A stretch of 64,000 bases of DNA from Calothrix sp. NIES-4105 (GTDB taxonomy: Bacteria; Cyanobacteriota; Cyanobacteriia; Cyanobacteriales; Nostocaceae), in the NCBI RefSeq assembly GCF_002368415.1, contig NZ_AP018290.1:6709614-6773613 (forward strand), written 5' to 3'. The notes beneath the pieces were generated by a model. The model was given only the letters and a program-made list of their open reading frames with translations, did no database searches and had not been told where the DNA came from. The stretch's first letter is position 1, and every line of letters starts with the position of its first letter. Positions 46,490 through 55,413 of this stretch are shown here, one piece after another. Position numbers and translations under genes: made by a program.

Positions 46490-47887
46490 TCAATGATGTT
46501 GACTTTTTTGGTTAGAAGTAAATTTATAACAGTGGCTAACGGCAATTTTTCGACTCTCGAATAAATCTTGCAGCGCGCGGATAAGTTTTTCAGGAAGAGC
46601 ATTTTGAAAGCTGTTAATAAATTCTTCGTTAGAAATATTGCCTACAAAGAATTGTTTTGCTAAGTCACATTGATTCTTAATGCCATCAAATCCAATCAAT
46701 TTAACTATAAATATAGCGATAGGAGAGTGCTGTAAGTCATTATAGTTACTTTTCGCACGTCCATATTTGAGTATATTCCAAACTTCTTGTTCAATATGAG
46801 TTTTAGGTTCATAGGGATTTGCAACTTCGGGTAAAAAGTGTTCAAGTCGCATAAAAGTAAATCCACGCAAAGGCATTTCACCCATCATGATTACTAAAGG
46901 AATATCTAACCCAATCACAAATGAAATAGCTTCAATTAAAGCAATTGTTACAAGCTTTGACTTCAGGTATAGTTGAGCAATTTCGATATTCCGTTTAGCA
47001 TAATATTCAAAAATATTGTACGTGTGGCGCCGAGGTTCTTCTTGAAACGAGCGAAAAACAACTTCTGGTTTGAGTGAAGCCATAAAGCCTTCCATCTTTT
47101 GGATAGCAATCCTATAATCGGCAACCGTATAAGCACCAGAAACACTAAGATTATGATTCGTTTCAGGAAGCAAGTTCCAGGTGTTTGCTAGAAATCTTGC
47201 TGCACTCGGATGCGCGAAACTACAGACATCACGATTAGCAACGCGCACACCCCTTTTTATCGTTTCATACAGTTCCGTATCAGTCAGAAGTAAGTGGAAC
47301 TTCTCGTTTGTTAGATTTAAGCGTTCTAAAAGCTGTTCGCTTGCTGTTAAACCTTGTTCAGACGTTGGACGAAATGGAATAGTCGCTTCAATACACGCTA
47401 CTATCTGCATTAATAACGGCGCTAGAACAAATGGTTCTAGGACTTTGGCTGCAACCAAAGCACTCAAAAATTCGTTTTGTCCTGTATAAGGATTGAGAAC
47501 TTGCCCAGGAACAAAGCCAAATACTGAGGCAACAATTCCAAAGGTTTTATCTACGGGTAAATCTGATTGACTGCGAATTGCTAGGCGCCCGTTAATTTCT
47601 TTGGCAAACGGAGAAAGATAATAGCCAACATTAAAATTAATGCTCCAGTCAACTTGAACATAAACAAGGTCATGAAATAATGCAGCTAAAATCTCAATCG
47701 GGTCTTTGCTGCCACCAACTTCAAAAATGTGCTTTGGAGTATGAAAAAACCGCCACGGCCCAGTCATCGGTTGCACAATTAGGTCTGTTATATGCTCAAG
47801 TTCAGATTGCGGAATATCCAATTTGAGGCTTTCGGTTGCCCAGGTCAGCCGCTTTAAGCATTTTTGATACGCTTGTGCGCTATCCAT
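46490..47887 (-). CDS. HD-domain-like protein, function unknown
   Basis: 465 residues. The N-terminus has RFFHTPKHIFEV near 47-58 and LAALFHDLVYVQ near 68-79, matching the H...HD pattern of HD-type metal hydrolases. A later PSAARFLANTW and a hydrophobic patch near 320-340 follow. The C-terminal half is not recognised. An HD-type phosphohydrolase is possible but the substrate is not shown. Its stop codon lies at the edge of a G/C-run repeat region. Confidence 0.65.
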   Translation of the reverse strand: MDSAQAYQKCLKRLTWATESLKLDIPQSELEHITDLIVQPMTGPWRFFHTPKHIFEVGGSKDPIEILAALFHDLVYVQVDWSINFNVGYYLSPFAKEINGRLAIRSQSDLPVDKTFGIVASVFGFVPGQVLNPYTGQNEFLSALVAAKVLEPFVLAPLLMQIVACIEATIPFRPTSEQGLTASEQLLERLNLTNEKFHLLLTDTELYETIKRGVRVANRDVCSFAHPSAARFLANTWNLLPETNHNLSVSGAYTVADYRIAIQKMEGFMASLKPEVVFRSFQEEPRRHTYNIFEYYAKRNIEIAQLYLKSKLVTIALIEAISFVIGLDIPLVIMMGEMPLRGFTFMRLEHFLPEVANPYEPKTHIEQEVWNILKYGRAKSNYNDLQHSPIAIFIVKLIGFDGIKNQCDLAKQFFVGNISNEEFINSFQNALPEKLIRALQDLFESRKIAVSHCYKFTSNQKSQHH

Positions 47888-48042
47888 TTAACATCCTCGT
47901 CTTTACCAATTTAGAAAAAAAAAACTAGCCTGGGTAAGTGTTAACGTACACTTGCTTAGTTCTTCTCTATATATAAACGAGGTTTTACATATTGAGTATC
48001 CGGTAAATTATGGAAAATTTATGACCGTATTTTCACGGAAGA

Positions 48043-48228
48043 GGAATGAGTGCTGAGTTCTGAGTGCTGAGGAATGAGTGCTGAGTTCTGAGTGCTGAGG
48101 AATGAGTGCTGAGGAATGAGTGCTGAGTGCTGAGTTTTATTCCTAACTCTAACTTTTAACTCCTAACTACTAACTCTTAACTCCTAACTTTACTCAGCAC
48201 GAGCGCACTTTCTACTCAGCACTATTCA
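48043..48228. repeat. Short tandem repeats (gagtgctgag type)
   Basis: Left block has repeats of gaatgagtgctgagttctga; right block has taactcctaactttt and ctcagcac. The blocks are partly complementary. Same heptamer vocabulary as the array at 13583. Lies between the stop of the aminotransferase gene and the HD-like gene start. Confidence 0.85.
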
Positions 48229-49428
48229 TTATGCAAACGCTTCCGACCTATAGCGAATACCAGCTTGTTTGAGCCGACGCAAAACTTCACCTAAACGGTC
48301 ACATTCGCAAATCAAGCTGACACGCACGTATCCTTCACCACCAACACCAAAGGCATTACCGGGAGTTAGTACTACACCTGTCTTTTGTAATACATCGAGT
48401 GCAAAATCTGTAGAACTCATACCAGGTGGACACGGAACCCACAAATACATCGTGGCTTTGGTTTTTGGAACATTCCAACCTAATTGTGATAATCCCTGAA
48501 TCAGGAAATCACGGCGGGTTTGATAACGTTTTTGCACCTCATACAAGTAAGTATCAGATAGTTGTAACGCTGTTTCTGCCGCAGCTTGCAATGCTGCAAA
48601 AATACCATAATCTAAATTTGTCTTCAGTGTCCGCAGTCCTTGGATAACGTGACGGTTGCCAACTACAAAGCCAACGCGCCAACCTGCCATATTATAAGTT
48701 TTGGACATTGTATGAAACTCTACACCAATATCTTTGGCGCCAGGAATTTCTAGCAAACTCGTAGGTTGATAGCCATCGAAAGCCAACTCGGCATAACATA
48801 AATCATGCACTAACAGGATTTCGTACTTACGAGCAAAAGCGACTATTTCTTCAAAGAATTCGCGATCCGCAGTTGCTGCAGTCGGATTGCTAGGATAATT
48901 GAAATAAAGAATCTTAGCTTTACGCGCGACATCATCAGGAATTGCCGCTAAATCAATTAACCAGTTATTTTCTGGCTTTAGAACTAAGCTATAAACACTT
49001 CCTCCAGCAATCAACGGCCCACGAAAGTGTACTGGGTACGATGGCGAAGGTACTAAAACAACATCACCTGGGTTGATGTAAGCTAGCGCTAAATGTGCCA
49101 AACCTTCTTTAGAGCCAAGCAAAGGTAAAGCTTCACTATCAGAGTCTAGCTTTACACCATAGCGACGATAGTACCAATTTGTAATGCAACTCCGAAAACT
49201 AGCAGTTCCTTCAAATGGTGGATAACCATGATTTGAAGGGTTTTGCAACGCTTTCACCGCAGCATCAATTACTGGTTGAGGTGTACTACCGTCAGGATTG
49301 CCCATCCCCAAATCAATCAAATCTAAACCTTGTTTGCGTGCGTTTGCCTTTAGTTCATCTAACCGGGCAAACGGATAAGCTGGTAACTTTTGTATACGTT
49401 CTGCGGGCTTAATCCAACTTAAACTCAT
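48229..49428 (-). CDS. Class I/II PLP aminotransferase (LL-DAP / alanine type)
   Basis: 399 residues. Fold type I: IDLGMGNPDGSTPQ near 38-51, FNYPSNPTAA (substrate-binding Asn-Pro), and SKTYNMAGWRVGF with the PLP-binding Lys. The closest known groups are LL-diaminopimelate aminotransferases and AlaC-like enzymes. The exact amino donor and acceptor cannot be told from sequence. The start (49428) overlaps the stop of the upstream dehydrogenase gene by 4 bp (ATGA), so the two are co-translated and may act in one pathway. Confidence 0.88.
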   Translation of the reverse strand: MSLSWIKPAERIQKLPAYPFARLDELKANARKQGLDLIDLGMGNPDGSTPQPVIDAAVKALQNPSNHGYPPFEGTASFRSCITNWYYRRYGVKLDSDSEALPLLGSKEGLAHLALAYINPGDVVLVPSPSYPVHFRGPLIAGGSVYSLVLKPENNWLIDLAAIPDDVARKAKILYFNYPSNPTAATADREFFEEIVAFARKYEILLVHDLCYAELAFDGYQPTSLLEIPGAKDIGVEFHTMSKTYNMAGWRVGFVVGNRHVIQGLRTLKTNLDYGIFAALQAAAETALQLSDTYLYEVQKRYQTRRDFLIQGLSQLGWNVPKTKATMYLWVPCPPGMSSTDFALDVLQKTGVVLTPGNAFGVGGEGYVRVSLICECDRLGEVLRRLKQAGIRYRSEAFA

Positions 49429-50621
49429 TGCTCAACCTCGTCACTCACTCCCAACACTGAAACGCGACTCCGAACCGAAGTATCTATTGGCGCCGTCGTC
49501 GATACCATTGCTGCCATCAATTGTTCTTTGGAAACTTTAAACGGTAATCTGTGAATATCTGATTTAGGGTCTAGTGCAATTTCTGCGGCTCTAAGCAGTT
49601 GTTGTAGAGTCACATCTCCCAAACCTAAATCATACAAATCACGCGGCAAACCAATTTCTGCATAGAACTTTAATAACTGTTGCCTTGCAGAAGATGCAAG
49701 TTGGTTACCTTGAACCATCTCTTCTAAGCGCAACTGCACTAAAATTCCAAAAGCAACTTTCTCACCGTGAATACTATGGCGCCCGCAAATATGAGTTAAA
49801 CCATTGTGAACAGCATGTGCTGCAACCGTTCGACATTGGGCGCCACCCAAGCCGCCAATTACTCCTGCAAGTAAAACAGAGGCATCAACAACTTCACGCC
49901 AAGCTTCACCACCAGGTTCAGAGATAGCTTGTAAAGATTTTTGGAAGAGAATATCGCGCAGCACACGTGCTTGCTGAACGGCAGCAATAATCATAGTTTG
50001 TTCGGAGTGCCCACTACTAACCGAAGCTTCGTACCACTTCGCTAAGGCATCCCCAATACCTGCTACTAAAGTACGAGTTGGCGCCGTTTGCACCAAATCG
50101 TAATCTAAAACAAGTAAATCAGGACAGCGTGCTAACCCAACATCATAAAGAAATGCCCCGTCATCCGAATAAACATTCGATAAGGCAGTCCATCCAGCAC
50201 AAGTTGCCGCCGAAGTCGGTATTGTAACTACAGGCACATCTAACTGATAAGCAATTAGCTTCGCTGTATCTAGCGCCTTACCACCACCTACACCAATAAT
50301 CACATCACAAGAATGCTTTTTGGCATCTGCACGTAAAGAAAGCAAACTTGCTTCACTACAGTCAGGACTGTAACAAGCGCATAAACACTGCAACGCGGAC
50401 GCATCCAGAACTGGTTTCAAAAACCCTTCAATTGCAGTCAGCGTTTTACCACCAATAATCAAAGGACGCTTACCCAAACGGGCAATATCATCAACAGCAG
50501 TCGCCAAAACTTGTGTACCACGAATCACCTTCGCAGGGGCAACCGCAAGGAAAGATAACGAACTAGAAGTTTGAGTAGACAACTTTTCTGCTAAAAATTT
50601 ATTAGGCATATAACTAATCAA
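49425..50621 (-). CDS. Iron-type alcohol/glycerol dehydrogenase
   Basis: 398 residues, glycerol-dehydrogenase superfamily. IGVGGGKALDTAKLIAYQL is the NAD-binding loop and PTSAATCAGWTALSNVY the following motif. Metal ligands are plausible in GIGDALAKWYEA (Asp), AAHAVHNGL and HSIHGEKVAFG (His). It oxidises or reduces a small polyol or aldehyde. The substrate is unknown; the direct overlap with an aminotransferase gene suggests the carbonyl product could be an amination substrate, but this is inference. Confidence 0.85.
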   Translation of the reverse strand: MISYMPNKFLAEKLSTQTSSSLSFLAVAPAKVIRGTQVLATAVDDIARLGKRPLIIGGKTLTAIEGFLKPVLDASALQCLCACYSPDCSEASLLSLRADAKKHSCDVIIGVGGGKALDTAKLIAYQLDVPVVTIPTSAATCAGWTALSNVYSDDGAFLYDVGLARCPDLLVLDYDLVQTAPTRTLVAGIGDALAKWYEASVSSGHSEQTMIIAAVQQARVLRDILFQKSLQAISEPGGEAWREVVDASVLLAGVIGGLGGAQCRTVAAHAVHNGLTHICGRHSIHGEKVAFGILVQLRLEEMVQGNQLASSARQQLLKFYAEIGLPRDLYDLGLGDVTLQQLLRAAEIALDPKSDIHRLPFKVSKEQLMAAMVSTTAPIDTSVRSRVSVLGVSDEVEQ

Positions 50622-50890
50622 CTAACAGTAACATTTCTGCATCATTTGATAAAGTTCTTAACTACTAGTATCTACTTTCTGTCCTGCTAATACTTATGCA
50701 TTAAGCTAGAGAGAAATCACCGTCAAATCATATTTTATTTTAAAATAATAAAATTTGTATCGTAAAACACAATATTGGCAGCGGATTAGAACGGATGTAA
50801 CGGATGAGTTATTCGTTGCTAACAAGTTTTTCAATTTTAACCTTGTGCAGAAAATCAACCATCCGTTGCATCCGTTGTGTGCGTTGCCAG

Positions 50891-51412
50891 CTATGCTGTT
50901 GGTTTTGGTAGTAAAGCTAACTTATCTTCAAAAATTTCGACTGCCATTTTGGAGTCATCGCGACTAGCCAAAGAGCGCTTGACTTGTCCCAAATATAATG
51001 GTATAGAGACACCTTTTTCAGGATGAATTACAGTACGCGCGCGGATTAACATCAAATTATTTGTACCGACACCGAGGCGCCCATAAGAGTACAAGTCACT
51101 TGCAGCTTGGCGAAGAGTAGCATCAAGTTGGGTTTGAGTAGTTGTGGGAGGAAGCGTAATCACGGTTTGGGTTCCTCCATTGTCGTAAACTAAGCTGTAG
51201 CGAATTGCACCAGGAATTACCGTTCGTGTTAGTGGCGCCAGTGATAAAGCAAATAAACCGGCAGTCACTACTAACATAAATCCGGTTGTACCCACGAGCC
51301 GAAAGCGAATACCCCATTTAAGAACAAAAGCTAAAGTCGCTAAAGCAGCAAAAGCTAAAGTCGCAATTCCCGACCACTGAGTATATTGGAGAAATTCCGA
51401 TTGGATATTCAT
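50891..51412 (-). CDS. ycf51: Ycf51 family membrane protein
   Basis: 173 residues. Two membrane segments (about 15-32 and 38-57) then a soluble domain with VIPGAIRYSLVYDNGGTQTV and ARTVIHPEKGVSIPLYLGQV. The pattern fits Ycf51 (DUF2518), found in cyanobacteria and red-lineage plastids. Its function is not established. It stands alone, between a repeat-rich gap and the DUF2945/DUF3140 pair. Confidence 0.85.
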   Translation of the reverse strand: MNIQSEFLQYTQWSGIATLAFAALATLAFVLKWGIRFRLVGTTGFMLVVTAGLFALSLAPLTRTVIPGAIRYSLVYDNGGTQTVITLPPTTTQTQLDATLRQAASDLYSYGRLGVGTNNLMLIRARTVIHPEKGVSIPLYLGQVKRSLASRDDSKMAVEIFEDKLALLPKPTA

Positions 51413-51628
51413 ATAAGTAATCGCGCGTTGGCTTTGAAGTTTTATTAACAGATATATATTTTACTGCGAAGGTGCAAACTCTGGAGAGCAGTTTTTTTGA
51501 TTTGTTTTTATGAATATCTTCAAGTAGATAGATCAAATAATTTATACCGTAGACTGATTAATTAGACTTATACAGCAAACATAATTAACGGGTATATCAA
51601 AGAGTAGAAAGCGAAAAGGACAAAAGCC

Positions 51629-51841
51629 GTGTCTGAAGAATTAAAATCTGGTGACAAAGTTAAATGGAAGACTTCGCGCGGAGAAACCGTAGGAGAAGTC
51701 GAAGAAAAACTCACCTCACCCACAGATATTAAAGGACATCACGTAGCAGCTTCTAAAGATAATCCTCAGTATTTAGTTAAAAGTGACAAAACAGGTAAAG
51801 AAGCAGCACATAAACCAGATTCACTTGAAAAAATAGATTAA
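51629..51841 (+). CDS. DUF2945 (Hva1/Tudor-like) small protein
   Basis: 70 residues from a GTG start; AAAGGA at 51615-51620 gives the right spacing. SGDKVKWKTSRGETVGEVEE and QYLVKSDKTGKEAAHKP match DUF2945, an SH3/Tudor-like fold. Function unknown. It precedes the DUF3140 gene by 13 bp; these families often occur together, so it is likely one operon. The low Cys and high charge suit a small stress or nucleic-acid-associated protein, but that is not shown. Confidence 0.85.
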   Translation: MSEELKSGDKVKWKTSRGETVGEVEEKLTSPTDIKGHHVAASKDNPQYLVKSDKTGKEAAHKPDSLEKID

Positions 51842-51854
51842 TCAATAATAAACT

Positions 51855-52187
51855 ATGACTAAAGAAGTAAAATCTGTAATTGAAGAGTTTCGTGCGTCAG
51901 TAAACATGAAACCAAAAGAATTGGAATCATGGTTAGAAACGGAAGAATCAAAATCCGTAGGAATGACAAAAGAAGGCGAAGACGAATCAGTGGGGCATAA
52001 GTCCGGAAAATATATTATTCAGTTGCTGCAAAAAGATGAAGATGAATATACAGAAGATGACTTTGCTCACATGAAAAAAGTTGTTAGCTATATTCATCGT
52101 CACTCAGCACAAAAACCAGAAGGTGATATTGAACACACCCGCTGGTATTATTCCCTTAAAAACTGGGGATATGACCCAATTAAATAG
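51855..52187 (+). CDS. DUF3140 family protein
   Basis: 110 residues. MKPKELESWLETEESKSVG, then DEDEYTEDDFAHMKKVVSYI and TRWYYSLKNWGYDPIK match DUF3140. The latter resembles a DNA-binding helical arrangement seen in related small families, but no function is proven. Same transcript as the DUF2945 gene is likely. No Shine-Dalgarno is visible, consistent with coupling. Confidence 0.85.
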   Translation: MTKEVKSVIEEFRASVNMKPKELESWLETEESKSVGMTKEGEDESVGHKSGKYIIQLLQKDEDEYTEDDFAHMKKVVSYIHRHSAQKPEGDIEHTRWYYSLKNWGYDPIK

Positions 52188-52191
52188 ATTC

Positions 52192-52259
52192 GTAGGGTGC
52201 GTGACGCTACTAGATAACTAGCTTCGTTTAAAAATTATTAGTAGCGTCACGCACCTTAC
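52192..52259. terminator. Inverted repeat between convergent genes
   Basis: GTAGGGTGCGTGACGCTAC (52192-52210) and GTAGCGTCACGCACCTTAC (52241-52259) form a long stem with one mismatch. It lies after the DUF3140 stop and abuts the stop of the next minus-strand gene, so it likely ends both. Confidence 0.7.
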
Positions 52260-52260
52260 A

Positions 52261-52614
52261 TTATCCAAACCAATGCGATGGTTCAGAATTTGGTTGAACG
52301 CTGCTATTAAACAACCTACTAATCCATTCAGATTTTTGTTCCATAATCGAACAAATTCCTTGATGGACAATGCTTTGTACGTGCAACTTCGCTTGTAAAG
52401 GGTTACGTGGTAACTTGTAATTAATTCCACAAGCTATGTCAAAGTCGCTATCTAAGCAAGGAATTTGAGCCGCAACATAATCTATTAAGTCCTGGCGAAG
52501 GTCAGGAATGGCAAATACTTGTTGGTAAGGAGCATAAGGATATGTATCTAAAATCTTTTGTATTTCTCCAACAACTGATTGCAACGTTAATTTAACAGCA
52601 GTTTCCATATCCAT
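52261..52614 (-). CDS. Hypothetical small protein
   Basis: 117 residues, all helical in appearance. IPDLRQDLIDYVAAQIPCLD and FDIACGINYKLPRNPLQ are the best-defined segments, and the C-terminus is polar. No family recognised. It may be a lineage-specific protein of filamentous cyanobacteria. Start at 52614; MDMETAV could also begin at the second Met. Confidence 0.5.
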   Translation of the reverse strand: MDMETAVKLTLQSVVGEIQKILDTYPYAPYQQVFAIPDLRQDLIDYVAAQIPCLDSDFDIACGINYKLPRNPLQAKLHVQSIVHQGICSIMEQKSEWISRLFNSSVQPNSEPSHWFG

Positions 52615-53262
52615 ACTCCCTTAATTATTTGAAAGATGACTAAATTTACAGTTGTTGTAAGCAAACAAATCTTGCCCAAGTAAGTTCTTTAATTTATCAA
52701 ACTACTTGAGTTAGATTTAGCTTCTTAAACAAAAGTTTATCTTTAGTAAACAAATTTTTACTAATCAATATTCGGGCGCCAACATACACAAGCAAGTTTG
52801 CAGCCTTTACATTAATTATTTAGGTTTTATGACATTTCGCGCCAAAAATACACAAAACTCATTGTGAACATTTTGATAACATACGCTAATCATTAAGAAT
52901 ATAAAATAATAAATATATTATTAAGAATTAGCTCACCATCTAATAATTATCATTGTTAGTTTTGGTTGCTATATATTTCATGTCATGTATTAATAAACAC
53001 AGTACTAGCAAACAAAATCCGATGTATATATACTATACAAACAAGTAGTATTAAGTAGATGGTATCAAAACTTACGACTCATCCATTCTATGAAACTATT
53101 TTTCTGATAGGTATAGTAATTAACTATTTTAATAATTTCTTAAGATTTTACTGAAGCTCACGTATATAGACTTATTGACTAACAACTACGTACATTGATT
53201 ATTTAGCATAAAAAGATACAATATTCATCACCGTAAGTTGGGTTTTACCCAACCTACGATTT
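52615..53262. other. A+T-rich intergenic region with one hairpin
   Basis: About 650 bp without a credible gene. The only structure seen is GTAAGTTGGG paired with CCCAACCTAC at 53233-53257, directly after the stop of the oxidoreductase gene and probably its terminator. No RNA gene recognised. Confidence 0.6.
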
Positions 53263-54309
53263 TTATAGTTTTGCTAAAAAGTTCCAATCTTCAAGCGTGG
53301 TATTGGGTCGAAGTTGGGAGTTTACAGCACTTGCTGCAAAACGTCCAGAATCAATGGCGCCTGGAATTAAGTTACCTCCACACCAATCACCGCAACATAT
53401 TAAAGGTTGTGAAGTTTCGGCAGTTAAAAAAGTTTCTTGTAAGGGGGTGCTGGGAAAAGCGTAACGCCACCGGTGAACTTGTAACCAATCAGGATGTGCG
53501 AGCCAATCAAATCCAATCGAATTGGCGGCAGCATGTAACATTTGTTTTCCAACAGGCTGTAAATCTTGGGTTTCTAGATTTGCAGTCGCAAAATCAGCGC
53601 TGCTTTGAACTACAAAAACAGGTTGCGAGGGGTTAAGACGTTTAGTGCTATCAAAACCAACCCATCCAAGGATATTGTCATCAAAGGTCATAGCTTTCCA
53701 TTGAGGAAGTGGTTTTGATGTGGGAGGATAACCAGCCATAACGCTGATACTTGGGAAAAACTCAACAGAGCGCAGTTTGTTAATAAATGCGGAATTAAGA
53801 ATATTACCTTCAAGTGGTTCGAGTAGCGTTAAAGCTTGGGGGGCAGGAATTGCAGTCACAAGGGCTTCAGCACTTATAGACTGATGTGATTCAAGAGTCA
53901 GGCGCCATTGATTACTAACATCAAGGTTGACTTCAGTCACACGCTGTTCAAGGATTACATTTAAACCATTAGCAAGAAATTTGGCTATAGAACTCATTCC
54001 TGTGGGGCTTACATACCTCGGTTGCATCGATGACACAATATTCTGTGTCTTTTCCATAAAATTACCGTTCCAAACTTGGAGAACGTTACGCTGTACTAAC
54101 AACTCAACGAACTGAGTCATCAATTTACCTTTAGGCTTTAGGTAAGATGCACCGTGGTCAGCACAAGTATCATGCAAGCGACGAGTTGCGACTCTGCCAC
54201 CAAAACCGCGCGATTTTTCAACTACTAACACATCGTATCCAGCTTGGGTTAACTGCTGCGCGCAAACTAAACCAGCCATTCCGGCGCCTATTATTACAAC
54301 ATCTGTCAT
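53263..54309 (-). CDS. FAD-dependent oxidoreductase, renalase/amine-oxidase type
   Basis: 348 residues. The N-terminus VVIIGAGMAGLVCAQQLTQAG is a GxGxxG FAD-binding fold, then VVEKSRGFGGRVATRR and DHGASYLKPKG. LICCGDWCGGNLIPGAIDSG near the C-terminus is the second FAD motif. This arrangement fits renalase-like NAD(P)/FAD oxidoreductases. Substrate unknown. Cyanobacterial members are often annotated as amine oxidase, but a role in pigment or quinone repair is also possible. Confidence 0.85.
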   Translation of the reverse strand: MTDVVIIGAGMAGLVCAQQLTQAGYDVLVVEKSRGFGGRVATRRLHDTCADHGASYLKPKGKLMTQFVELLVQRNVLQVWNGNFMEKTQNIVSSMQPRYVSPTGMSSIAKFLANGLNVILEQRVTEVNLDVSNQWRLTLESHQSISAEALVTAIPAPQALTLLEPLEGNILNSAFINKLRSVEFFPSISVMAGYPPTSKPLPQWKAMTFDDNILGWVGFDSTKRLNPSQPVFVVQSSADFATANLETQDLQPVGKQMLHAAANSIGFDWLAHPDWLQVHRWRYAFPSTPLQETFLTAETSQPLICCGDWCGGNLIPGAIDSGRFAASAVNSQLRPNTTLEDWNFLAKL

Positions 54310-54429
54310 TGGTAGTGGTAAATAGTTAATGTATTAGTGGTGCTAGCTACTACTATTACCATTGACCTTCCAAAGGTGATAGTAGAATAGGGAACAGAGA
54401 ACAAAGTTGCGGTATTGGAGGAAGGTAAA

Positions 54430-55278
54430 TTGGATGAACTGAGGGTAGCCTTGGAACTGGCAACAGAGGACGAATTAAAGGATTTAACAGCAATCTTGTT
54501 TAGTCGTAAATTCAACCCCCTCGATTACGTACAGACACCCGAACCAATCGAAGTGCAAAGCCAAAGTCGTGAAGTTTGGCTATCAGCCCTTGAAGAACGC
54601 TTTCGGTACTTAGCCGCCGACGGTATAACGGTTTTACGGGGACGCACCAATCAAGTTACCTACCGACAAGCCCTAATTCAGGTTTGTAAGTATTTAAAAG
54701 TAACTTATTCAGAAGATTTAGCAACAGTTGATTTAGAAGCTGAACTTTTTCTACATTTATTAGGGCGTGTTTGGCGAAAATTGCCTGCTGTAGAAAAACA
54801 AAAATTGACCGAGCGAGTACAAGCGCAGCTAGCAAAATCAATATCAACCAACGAACCGCTACCTTTATTATTGCAATCCGACCCACTCGGACTGCTATTT
54901 AAAGGAGGTAGCGCACTGGCTTTAACTTCAGTAGTTCAACCGCTGTTGCTTAGACAAATCGCGCGTCAATTTGCTACGCATTTTGCAGCGTATCAAATGG
55001 CACGTCAAGCCGCAATTCAAGGAGGCAAAATAGCAGCCGACCAATTCCAGAATTACGTAGGTTTACAAATGGCACGTCAAGGAATGGCAGTAAATGCAGC
55101 ACGTTACGGCGCCGCACGTACTGTGTTTGCCTTTATCGGGCCGATGATGTGGACATGGTTTCTTGCTGATTTAGGGTGGCGTACAATAGCAACAAATTAC
55201 GGTCGGATTATCCCCACGATTTTTACAATTGCACAAATTCGTCTAACTCGTGGCGATGAATGTTGGGAACCGGCTTGA
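54430..55278 (+). CDS. YaaW-like protein
   Basis: 282 residues from a TTG at 54430. The start is chosen because GGAGGAAGG sits just upstream and the product begins MDELRVALELATEDELKDLT, as relatives do. The N-terminal helix and FNPLDYV are typical, and the centre RQALIQVCKYLKV is helical. Two hydrophobic stretches near 165-185 and 235-255 suggest membrane association. The family resembles E. coli YaaW (DUF3944-type). Its role is not established. Confidence 0.75.
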   Translation: MDELRVALELATEDELKDLTAILFSRKFNPLDYVQTPEPIEVQSQSREVWLSALEERFRYLAADGITVLRGRTNQVTYRQALIQVCKYLKVTYSEDLATVDLEAELFLHLLGRVWRKLPAVEKQKLTERVQAQLAKSISTNEPLPLLLQSDPLGLLFKGGSALALTSVVQPLLLRQIARQFATHFAAYQMARQAAIQGGKIAADQFQNYVGLQMARQGMAVNAARYGAARTVFAFIGPMMWTWFLADLGWRTIATNYGRIIPTIFTIAQIRLTRGDECWEPA

Positions 55279-55413
55279 CTTTATTGTCATTAGTCATTTA
55301 GTCATAAGTTTAAAAGTTTAAAAGTTATTAATCATTTGTTGTTAGTCCTTCGTCATCATACCCAGGACGAGCGGACAAAAGACCAAAAACAATTACACTA
55401 CTACTTTTGACAA

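Noticed and set aside
53238-53636. 132-codon plus frame
   Set aside because: Antisense to the FAD oxidoreductase, which has clear motifs.
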